Below, one piece after another: positions 1 through 6,248 of a DNA stretch of 10,962 nt (the first letter of the stretch is position 1; every line of letters starts with the position of its first letter). The notes beneath the pieces were generated by a model that made no database searches, was not told the DNA's origin, and saw nothing but the letters and a program-made list of their open reading frames with translations. Location: assembly GCA_002372465.1 (NCBI GenBank), contig DFGW01000046.1, forward strand, positions 1 to 10,962. The letters run 5' to 3'. Origin of the DNA: Butyrivibrio sp. UBA3740 (GTDB lineage: Bacteria; Bacillota; Clostridia; Lachnospirales; Lachnospiraceae). Both the position numbers and the translations under genes were made by a program.

Positions 1-92
1 TCGTTCCCGACCTGACACGGTTCGCAGATTTCCATTGCATAAGACCCATTCTTACACGGAAGGACTGCTACATACACCCTTTACAAAACCGC
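1..92 (-). ncRNA. ffs: Signal recognition particle RNA (SRP RNA), 5' part, truncated at left window edge
   Basis: RNA scaffold of the signal recognition particle; with Ffh protein it targets nascent membrane and secreted proteins to the Sec translocon. Read on the minus strand, bases 51-1 match the S-domain of Firmicutes SRP RNA as I recall it from Bacillus subtilis: a GGGTC..GCAATGG block, then GAACC.TGTCAGGTC at about 22-9, leading into a GGAA tetraloop at 7-4. The 3' half of the hairpin and the rest of the RNA lie outside the window. The 5' end is inferred from the promoter (-10 at 99-104), giving a start near 92. That leaves about 85 nt before the tetraloop: longer than E. coli 4.5S but too short for a full Bacillus-type Alu domain. 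The pair closing the tetraloop is G-C (8 and 3) instead of the usual C-G. Proximity to tadA fits common Firmicutes gene order, though here the two are divergent. Identity is secure; the 5' boundary is not. Confidence 0.85.
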
Positions 93-106
93 TCTATAAC
101 TATACT
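80..106 (+). promoter_or_regulatory. Possible weak plus-strand promoter for tadA and its operon
   Basis: TATACT at 101-106 could act as a -10, with TTTACA at 80-85 as a -35, but the spacer is only 15 bases. The expected start near 113 would leave a leader of about 8 bases before the tadA ATG. It overlaps the -10 of the divergent SRP promoter. This is inference from weak matches; the operon could instead be served by a promoter further left, inside the SRP gene. Confidence 0.3.
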
Positions 107-127
107 TATTTTTTAATCTTATGTCAA
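99..127 (-). promoter_or_regulatory. Near-consensus housekeeping promoter for the SRP RNA
   Basis: On the minus strand, TTGACA (127-122) and TATAGT (104-99) are separated by exactly 17 bases. This is a full -35 match and a five-of-six -10 match for a sigma-A promoter. Predicted initiation is around 92-93. The -35 overlaps the first codons of tadA (ATG at 121), so the two divergent genes share sequence. A strong promoter fits an abundant stable RNA. Confidence 0.8.
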
Positions 128-642
128 ATAACACTTTAACTGAAGAAGAAAAGAAAGATATAAAATACATGAGAGAAGCGCTTGCCCAGGCCAGGAAGGC
201 GTATAAACTGGGTGAAGTGCCAATTGGCTGTGTCATAGTATATGAGGACAAGGTAATCGGGCGAGGCTATAACAGAAGAAATACTGATAAGACTCCACTG
301 GCTCATGCAGAGATAACTGCCATCAAAAAGGCGGGCAAGGTAATGAAGGACTGGAGACTTGAAGGCTGTAAGCTCTATGTTACTCTTGAGCCCTGCCAGA
401 TGTGCTCCGGAGCCATTGTCCAGGCAAGGATCCCCGAGGTGATAATGGCTGCAGAGAATCCTAAGGCCGGATGCGCAGGGTCAGTCATGGATATTTTAAA
501 CAACCATGATTTCAATCATCAGGTAAATGTAAAAAAAGGAGTTTTGCAAAAGGAATCAAGCGAGCTTCTGAAAAAGTTTTTTCTGGAACTGAGAGCAAGG
601 AACAAAGCCGAAAAAGAGCAGAAAGGTAAAGCCTGTGAATAA
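121..642 (+). CDS. tadA: tRNA-specific adenosine deaminase TadA
   Basis: Zinc enzyme that converts adenosine 34 to inosine in the anticodon of tRNA-Arg(ACG), so that one tRNA reads several Arg codons; normally essential and cytoplasmic. The 173-residue protein has the cytidine/deoxycytidylate deaminase fold. The catalytic motif is H62-A-E64, where His binds zinc and Glu is the proton shuttle. P91-C92-x-x-C95 supplies the other zinc ligands. The GEVPIG stretch near residues 31-36 and a FNHQ motif near 131-134 are also typical of TadA. Length is normal for the family. The start at 121 gives an N-terminus slightly longer than B. subtilis TadA. No Shine-Dalgarno precedes it, only an AT-rich stretch, and the nearest in-frame alternative is ATG 169, which would remove part of the first helix. 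It is the first gene of the plus-strand operon and overlaps the next gene by 8 bases. Confidence 0.95.
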   Translation: MSNNTLTEEEKKDIKYMREALAQARKAYKLGEVPIGCVIVYEDKVIGRGYNRRNTDKTPLAHAEITAIKKAGKVMKDWRLEGCKLYVTLEPCQMCSGAIVQARIPEVIMAAENPKAGCAGSVMDILNNHDFNHQVNVKKGVLQKESSELLKKFFLELRARNKAEKEQKGKACE

Positions 643-2182
643 GAGAATTGTTGCAATTCTGCTTGTCTTTTCCATGCTTATGTCAGTTATGGCATGTGGC
701 ATGGAAGAAAAACTGGGACGACCGGATGCAAGGGCTATAAGACAGATAGATTTCGCTGCTAAGCCGGTAACCATCACATATCTGACCATTGGCGACAAGC
801 CCACCAACGGCCGGACAGAGGAAGTAATCGAAAGATTAAACAAGATCCTGGAAAAGCGTCTCAATGCAAGGCTGGATATCTACTATATCGGCTGGGATGA
901 CTACCTTTTGAGTTACGACAAGGCAGTGGAATCACCTGATACAGGGGTGGACCTGATTGGAACCGGCACAGACTGGCTGGATGCCTGGCCCAATGTCATT
1001 GCGGGTAATTTTATGCCCCTGTCAGAGGATATGCTCAGGGAGTACTGTGGCCTGACATATGCAAATGTGGTCAAGTCTCAGTGGGAGAGCTGTTCCTACG
1101 ACGGGAATATTTATTTCATCCCGGAGAATGAGTATACTCAGTGGACCAATCACGGCTTTATCTACAGGGCTGACATTGCCAGAGAAGCAGGCCTTACTGA
1201 GATCAGAAGCTGGGCTGATCTGGATACATATTTTGAATGTGTGGTTGAGAATCATCCCGAAATGCTTCCCTGGGACTATGATGGGAAAGGTTCCGTACCG
1301 GTTCTTGGCTATCTTATGTCAACAAGGAAATATGTTCCGATATACGAAGTTACTACATATGGACTTTGGGGAGAGGATGCAGAAAGGCCGGGGAAGATAG
1401 TATCTCCATACTATAGCGGCGATGAGCTTGTTGAGTATGCCCGTCTGATGAAGAAATGGAATACCATGGGAGTATGGAGAAGCGATGTCTCCCATGCCCA
1501 GGATAACACACAGGAATTTTATGCCGGGGATACTTCTGTAATCCAGCACCATACCCAGCAATATTATACAGTTATAAAGCCTGCCGTGAGTGTGGCAAAT
1601 CCGGACCTGGAAGTGAAATTCTTTTGGTTTGGAAAAGAAAACGGAAATCTTTTGAGAGTCAGCAACAACCATGGTGCCATGGCCATCTCTGCCTATTCCA
1701 AGAATCCGGAGAGAGCACTTATGGTTTATGATATGTTAAGAAACGATCAGGAGTGCTATAATCTACTTCGGTTTGGAATTGAAGGCATTCAGTATAAGAC
1801 CACTGAAAACGGAATGCTGGAAAAGCCCAGCGGTTACAATGAGACCAAGGATGGCATTGTCACGGATTTCTGGTGGGGAAGAAGGGATGAATATGAGACA
1901 CCGGATTCATCCTATGCATGGGATGAGTATTATAGCCTTGTAAACAGCTATGAGCATGTTGCAAAAGCTTATCCCTGGGAAGGGATACCCTTCTCAAAGC
2001 CGGAGATAAACAGTCAGCTCCCGAAGATAACAGCAATTTGTGATAAATATATACCGCTGATCTCTACGGGGCAGTATGACCAGAGCCCGGAGGAACTGGT
2101 TAAGGAGTTCAGACAGGAGCTTATGAAGGCTGGCTTTGAACGAATAACAGGACAGCTGCAAAGGATTTATAATGCACATTAA
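635..2182 (+). CDS. Lipoprotein extracellular solute-binding protein, DUF3502-type, without permease genes
   Basis: Predicted surface lipoprotein that captures a small ligand, probably an oligosaccharide, for an ABC importer. Translation from GTG 635 is supported by an AGAAAGGT Shine-Dalgarno at 620-627. Residues 1-20 form a signal peptide (basic N-terminus, hydrophobic core) ending in the lipobox V-M-A-C with Cys21 as the lipid anchor. Residues about 44-360 look like a family 1 solute-binding protein: a YLTIGD strand near 49-54, an IGWDDY segment near 85-90, and DLIGTGTDW near 106-114. The C-terminal 130 or so residues resemble the DUF3502 domain of Paenibacillus/Lachnospiraceae binding proteins. 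At 515 residues it has the usual length. No permease or ATPase gene is next to it, so it must share a transporter encoded elsewhere or serve as a binding or sensing protein. It overlaps tadA by 8 bases and the following GH9-like gene by 11, implying translational coupling. The ligand cannot be read from sequence. Confidence 0.85.
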   Translation: MNKRIVAILLVFSMLMSVMACGMEEKLGRPDARAIRQIDFAAKPVTITYLTIGDKPTNGRTEEVIERLNKILEKRLNARLDIYYIGWDDYLLSYDKAVESPDTGVDLIGTGTDWLDAWPNVIAGNFMPLSEDMLREYCGLTYANVVKSQWESCSYDGNIYFIPENEYTQWTNHGFIYRADIAREAGLTEIRSWADLDTYFECVVENHPEMLPWDYDGKGSVPVLGYLMSTRKYVPIYEVTTYGLWGEDAERPGKIVSPYYSGDELVEYARLMKKWNTMGVWRSDVSHAQDNTQEFYAGDTSVIQHHTQQYYTVIKPAVSVANPDLEVKFFWFGKENGNLLRVSNNHGAMAISAYSKNPERALMVYDMLRNDQECYNLLRFGIEGIQYKTTENGMLEKPSGYNETKDGIVTDFWWGRRDEYETPDSSYAWDEYYSLVNSYEHVAKAYPWEGIPFSKPEINSQLPKITAICDKYIPLISTGQYDQSPEELVKEFRQELMKAGFERITGQLQRIYNAH

Positions 2183-3749
2183 ACCAGAGGTTATTAAGAA
2201 AACTTACATAAACAGAATTAGAGCTTTGGGATTAATAATACCTTTAATGGGAAGCGCTGCTGGATGTGGCGCTTCTTCTGTTGAAATGCCCACGGAAGTC
2301 TCAGAAAAAGTTCCGGGGGTAGCTACGGTAAGTTTAAACTATGAAGTACCTGCTCAGCTCCCCAATGTCATGGTGGATCAGGTGGGATATGAGACTGATT
2401 CCGAAAAGACAGTGGTTTTCAGAGGAGAGGATCTTCCAAAGTCTTTTTACGTATGTGACCTGGAAAGCGGAGAGGTGGTATACACCGGAGAGATAGTCAA
2501 GGGGCAGTACAATGAGGCGCTGTCTGAGTTTGACAGCCAGGGATTTTTTAGTGACCTGAAGGAAGAGGGAGACTACTATATCTATACAGACGTGGTGGGC
2601 GAGTCATATTCTTTTTCCATAAAAGAGAATGTATACGGAGAGACCTTTGACAGGGCCTGTAAAAGATATTACATAAACAGATGCGGAATCGCTCTTTCGG
2701 AAAACTATGCGGGGGATAACGCTCACAGCGCCTGCCATACGACCATGGCAAGACTTCAGGAGGATCCGGATACGCAGATTGATGTGTCCGGTGGCTGGCA
2801 TATGGATGAGCAGGCAGGAAGGGATACCACCCTTGGAAGCCGCATTGTGGAGAATCTGCTTCTTGCTTACGAGATGAATCCGGAGTCTTTTACTGATGAT
2901 ACCGGAATCCCCGAAAGCGGCAATGATATTCCGGATATCCTTGATGAAGTAAAATATGAGATGGAGTGGCTCCTTAAAATGCAGGATTCAAGGACCGGCG
3001 GTGAGTACGGAGCAGCAGTTACGGATACGTCAAATGGCGGAGATGTCTTTGTTGCCCCGGTCTATGTTACTCCCATTGACCTTGGCGCCACTGTTTCTTT
3101 TGCATCGACGGCTGCCAGGTTCAGCTACATCTATCAGCAGTTTGATCAGGAGTTTGCCACAACCTGCCTGAAAGCTGCAGACAGAGCCTGGACTTGTTTT
3201 TTGAATAATCAGAGTCCCTCTGAAAACACAGCAGCCTTCGAAGCAGCAGCGCAGTTGTACAGGGCGACGGGAGCAGAGAACTATCATCTGGTGCTGGATG
3301 AATTCTTTGCCAGAAGCGATTTTGACAGCCTCTTTGATACAGATGAGAACGTCTTTCTGGGGGCAGTAACCTATCTTTCCATCAACAAGGCTGTGGATGT
3401 GGAGAGGTGCACAGCCCTTATGAAGCTTCTGATGAAGCGCTCTGAGGAAATAGCAGCCCAGGCTGCAAAGTCGCCTTATCTAGTAACGGATATGGGAAGT
3501 GATGACAGATTCAGAAAGATTCTAGCTGATATGAGATGTCTCACCATCACGGACCACATTATTTATAACCACGAATACACCACTATCATTGAGAACCACG
3601 CCCACTTCCTTATGGGAATGAACCCCAAGGCAATGAACTATGTCACCGATGACACCGAGAGGACATACGAAGCTGAAGGGGCGGCAGGACTGCTTGGAGA
3701 CCCCGAAAGTGACGCGCTTTTCATATTTATGTTAAGTGTGATAATATAA
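2172..3749 (+). CDS. GH9-fold lipoprotein, probable non-catalytic cellulase relative
   Basis: Surface lipoprotein with glycoside hydrolase family 9 architecture. A hydrophobic stretch (about 18-31) ends in A-A-G-C, placing the lipid anchor at Cys32. Residues about 62-150 match the Ig-like CelD_N domain that precedes GH9 catalytic domains (VDQVGY near 68-73; SDLKEEGDYYIY near 127-138). Residues about 155-525 match the alpha-barrel GH9 domain: DVSGGWH (204-210), LLLAYEMNPE (229-238), NDIPDILDEVKYEMEWLLKMQD (251-272, one continuous family motif) and a GMNP..NYV segment (482-491). Active enzymes have DAGD directly after GGWH/Y; here the four residues are M211-D-E-Q214. The late HHR substrate motif is absent, and the segment that should carry the catalytic acid (NE....W near the C-terminus) is shortened. 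Hydrolysis is therefore unlikely and a glycan-binding or structural role is inferred. Start ATG 2172 has AAGGAT at 2160-2165. It overlaps the solute-binding gene by 11 bases. No frameshift is evident; the C-terminus ends where GH9 proteins normally end. Confidence 0.8.
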   Translation: MHIKPEVIKKTYINRIRALGLIIPLMGSAAGCGASSVEMPTEVSEKVPGVATVSLNYEVPAQLPNVMVDQVGYETDSEKTVVFRGEDLPKSFYVCDLESGEVVYTGEIVKGQYNEALSEFDSQGFFSDLKEEGDYYIYTDVVGESYSFSIKENVYGETFDRACKRYYINRCGIALSENYAGDNAHSACHTTMARLQEDPDTQIDVSGGWHMDEQAGRDTTLGSRIVENLLLAYEMNPESFTDDTGIPESGNDIPDILDEVKYEMEWLLKMQDSRTGGEYGAAVTDTSNGGDVFVAPVYVTPIDLGATVSFASTAARFSYIYQQFDQEFATTCLKAADRAWTCFLNNQSPSENTAAFEAAAQLYRATGAENYHLVLDEFFARSDFDSLFDTDENVFLGAVTYLSINKAVDVERCTALMKLLMKRSEEIAAQAAKSPYLVTDMGSDDRFRKILADMRCLTITDHIIYNHEYTTIIENHAHFLMGMNPKAMNYVTDDTERTYEAEGAAGLLGDPESDALFIFMLSVII

Positions 3750-3757
3750 ATTGGATT

Positions 3758-4552
3758 ATGAAGACTACAATTAATGGATTAAACATAAATTACATAGATG
3801 AGGGACAGGGACAGCTACTGGTTCTGCTTCATGGCTGGGGCTCCAACATAGAGCTCTTTTCCGGGATCATAAACTTCACCAAAGCGAAATATCACGTGGT
3901 GGCTATGGATATGCCCGGCTTTGGAAAGAGCGATGAACCCAAAGAGCCTATGAATGTTGATGACTATGTGGCATTTGTCCTGGAGTTCATTAAGACCTTG
4001 TACCCTGATGAGAAAGAGATAATTTTCCTCGGGCATTCCATGGGGGGAAGGGTTATCATTAAGCTTGCCTCAGGACTTCACGATGGACGGCTTAAGGCTG
4101 ATTTTACCATCCCCAAGGTTATTCTTACGGATGCTGCCGGAGTTCTTCCCGTTAAGACCAAGGCGCAGAATAGTCGCACTAAGAGATACAAATTATACAA
4201 GAATCTCCTGACAAAGACCGGAATTGCCAAGGCCTTTCCCGGGGCTCTTGATAAGCTTCAGAAGAAGTTTGGAAGCGCAGATTACGCTGCAGCTTCTCCT
4301 GTCATGAGGGCTTCACTGGTCAAGGTGGTCAATGAGGATCTGGTGCCCTATATGAAGTCTGTCACTATGCCCGCGCTACTTATCTGGGGAGACAAGGACA
4401 CAGCAACACCTCTTTCCGACGGACAGATCATGGAAAAAGAGATGCCGGAGGCAGGGCTTGCTGTTATTAATGGAGTGGGTCATTATTCCTTCCTTGAGAA
4501 TCCTTATCTGTACAACAAGATTCTGGGAAGCTTTTTGGGAATAAATATCTGA
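3758..4552 (+). CDS. Alpha/beta hydrolase
   Basis: A 264-residue cytoplasmic alpha/beta-hydrolase-fold enzyme; no signal peptide or membrane segment is visible. The oxyanion-hole motif is H25-G-W-G, the nucleophile elbow is G92-H-S94-M-G-G, the acid is probably Asp214 in GDKDTATP, and the general base is His242 in GVGHYSFLENP. DMPGFGKSD at 51-59 is also characteristic. The Ser-Asp-His triad is intact, so it is likely an active esterase, peptidase or related hydrolase; the substrate cannot be told from the sequence. The gene begins 8 bases after the GH9-like gene, with only a weak TTGGA ribosome site, and ends 11 bases before the MurF-like gene, whose Shine-Dalgarno overlaps its stop region. 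Its position directly before two peptidoglycan-precursor-type ligases suggests that it acts on a related metabolite, or on an ester or amide in the envelope, but this is inference from context. Confidence 0.88.
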   Translation: MKTTINGLNINYIDEGQGQLLVLLHGWGSNIELFSGIINFTKAKYHVVAMDMPGFGKSDEPKEPMNVDDYVAFVLEFIKTLYPDEKEIIFLGHSMGGRVIIKLASGLHDGRLKADFTIPKVILTDAAGVLPVKTKAQNSRTKRYKLYKNLLTKTGIAKAFPGALDKLQKKFGSADYAAASPVMRASLVKVVNEDLVPYMKSVTMPALLIWGDKDTATPLSDGQIMEKEMPEAGLAVINGVGHYSFLENPYLYNKILGSFLGINI

Positions 4553-4557
4553 GGTAA
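4551..4557 (+). promoter_or_regulatory. Ribosome binding site of the MurF-like gene, overlapping the hydrolase stop codon
   Basis: GAGGTAA begins within the TGA stop (4550-4552) of the preceding gene and lies about 9 bases before ATG 4564. It decides the MurF-like start and implies that ribosomes ending on the hydrolase gene can reload on the next one. Confidence 0.6.
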
Positions 4558-4563
4558 TATTCT

Positions 4564-6216
4564 ATGTTTTTGATTTCTGCATTTGTTTTTTTAATACCTG
4601 TACTTTGTCTGGCATTTTTGGGGCTTCGGTTCTACACCCATATGCTTCAGCTCTCCAGCTATCAGTTTCAGGGATATTTCAGGTTTTTGAAGAGCAGCTG
4701 GAAGAAGGTGGCAATCCATATTATCTTCCTTGTGCTGTTTGTTCTGGCATTTTCAACCACAGGCTATGCTTCCATGGCACTTCCCATAATAATGATGCTT
4801 GCCATGCTGGCAATCTTTATCGGTCTTATTATTTCTTATCTTCCCAGGCAGGCTAAGAAAAAGTTTGTTGTCACTGACAGGGTAAAAAGGCTCTTTGTTA
4901 CCTACGTTATCCTGACTGTTCTTATCTTTGTGCTGTCATGTCTTTTTGTGAACGGGATAATAAGTGGCAAGGATGAGTATGGCGATGTGATAATTGTTGT
5001 GGGTATCATAATCGGTGCAGCAGTATATGTGGCAGCGCTGCCTTTTATACCCGCCCTTGCAAACCTTATCAACAAACCCATAGAGAACCGTATCAATCAG
5101 GGCTTCATTGACGACGCGGTCAGGATACTGAAGGAACACGAGAATCTCCGCATTATCGGTATCACAGGAAGCTACGGAAAGACCAGCGTAAAGTACTATC
5201 TGACAACACTTCTTTCTGAAGGCTTCAGAGTCCTGATGACTCCTGAGAGCTACAATACGCCCATGGGAATCGTAAGGACCATAAGGGAGCACATGCAGCC
5301 CACCCATGAGATATTTGTCTGCGAGATGGGAGCCCGTCACCTTCATGATATAAAAGAGATCACGGACTTTGTTCATCCGGACGACGGAATCGTGACTTCC
5401 ATCGGATACCAGCACCTTGAGACCTTCCATTCCCTTGAGAATATTATCAGCACCAAATATGAACTTCTTGATGCCGTTGATGCAAAAGAAAAGTCGGAGG
5501 GTGGTAAGGTTCCAGGTAAGCACCTTAAGTTTGTAAACGGTGACAATGAGATCATCAGAAAGAACATGAAGTACCCGGATGCCATAACCTATGGACTTTC
5601 AGAAGGCTGTGATTACAGGGCAAGTGATGTCAAGGTCACAGGAGCAGGTACTACATTTACAGTTACATCCCCATCGGGAGAAACCGGTGAGTTTTCCACC
5701 AAGCTTGTGGGAAGACACAATGTTGAGAATATAGTCGGAGCAATAGCAGCTGCCAACAGTCTGGGAATTCCCATGACCAAGCTCAGGATGGCAGTTAGGA
5801 GACTTGCAGGAGTTCCACACAGGCTTGAGCTTACAAGACATGGGAATGTCTCAATCCTTGATGACGCATATAACTCCAATCCTAACGGAGCAAAGGTTGC
5901 CCTTGAGACTTTGGGACTATTTGAGGACAGCGTTAAGATACTGGTTACTCCGGGAATGGTTGAGCTTGGCGAGAAGGAAGATGAGTACAACAAGGCCTTT
6001 GGAGCCCAGGCAGCTATGGTATGCGACTACATCATCCTTGTTGGAGACAAGAACAGTGCGTCCATAAAGAGCGGAGCGCTGGAGGCAGGATTTTCCGCAG
6101 AGAAGATATTTGAAAAGAGTACCTTCACGGAAGCATCTGCATTTATGTATGAACTTGACGCGGGCAGAGAAAAGGTTATACTTTTAGAGAATGATCTGCC
6201 AGACAACTATAAGTAA
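4564..6216 (+). CDS. Membrane-anchored MurF-like Mur ligase
   Basis: ATP-dependent amide ligase of the Mur family, closest to MurF, which adds D-Ala-D-Ala to the peptidoglycan stem peptide. Residues 1-170 are not the usual MurF UDP-binding domain. They form about five hydrophobic segments (roughly 4-23, 48-65, 70-92, 111-130 and 141-168) with basic linkers. The Mur core follows: P-loop T201-G-S-Y-G-K206-T-S, a SYNTPMG motif (229-235), EMGA (254-257), TSIGYQHLETF (278-288), a likely carbamylated-Lys position near K298, LVGRHNVEN (381-389), DDAYNSNPNGA (433-443) and VTPGMVELG (461-469). It ends with LENDLPDNY. Nucleotide-binding and central-domain residues are conserved, so catalysis is likely. 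The substrate may be membrane-linked or different from UDP-MurNAc-tripeptide, because the canonical recognition domain is missing. Length is 550 residues against about 450 for MurF. It is followed 32 bases later by a Ddl-family gene, fitting use of a D-Ala-D-Ala type dipeptide. Whether it replaces or supplements a standard MurF cannot be told here. Confidence 0.85.
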   Translation: MFLISAFVFLIPVLCLAFLGLRFYTHMLQLSSYQFQGYFRFLKSSWKKVAIHIIFLVLFVLAFSTTGYASMALPIIMMLAMLAIFIGLIISYLPRQAKKKFVVTDRVKRLFVTYVILTVLIFVLSCLFVNGIISGKDEYGDVIIVVGIIIGAAVYVAALPFIPALANLINKPIENRINQGFIDDAVRILKEHENLRIIGITGSYGKTSVKYYLTTLLSEGFRVLMTPESYNTPMGIVRTIREHMQPTHEIFVCEMGARHLHDIKEITDFVHPDDGIVTSIGYQHLETFHSLENIISTKYELLDAVDAKEKSEGGKVPGKHLKFVNGDNEIIRKNMKYPDAITYGLSEGCDYRASDVKVTGAGTTFTVTSPSGETGEFSTKLVGRHNVENIVGAIAAANSLGIPMTKLRMAVRRLAGVPHRLELTRHGNVSILDDAYNSNPNGAKVALETLGLFEDSVKILVTPGMVELGEKEDEYNKAFGAQAAMVCDYIILVGDKNSASIKSGALEAGFSAEKIFEKSTFTEASAFMYELDAGREKVILLENDLPDNYK

Positions 6217-6248
6217 TAGAATTTGCAGATTTGTGAAAGAAGGATTTT

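Noticed and set aside
3680..3760. Frameshift explaining the missing GH9 catalytic-acid region
   Set aside because: The protein ends with an F-M-L-S type C-terminus expected for GH9, and no continuing GH9-like sequence is seen in other frames downstream.
4936..5523. 195-codon minus-strand open frame opposite the MurF-like gene
   Set aside because: No family resemblance and no convincing ribosome site, and the opposite strand has well-conserved Mur motifs throughout.
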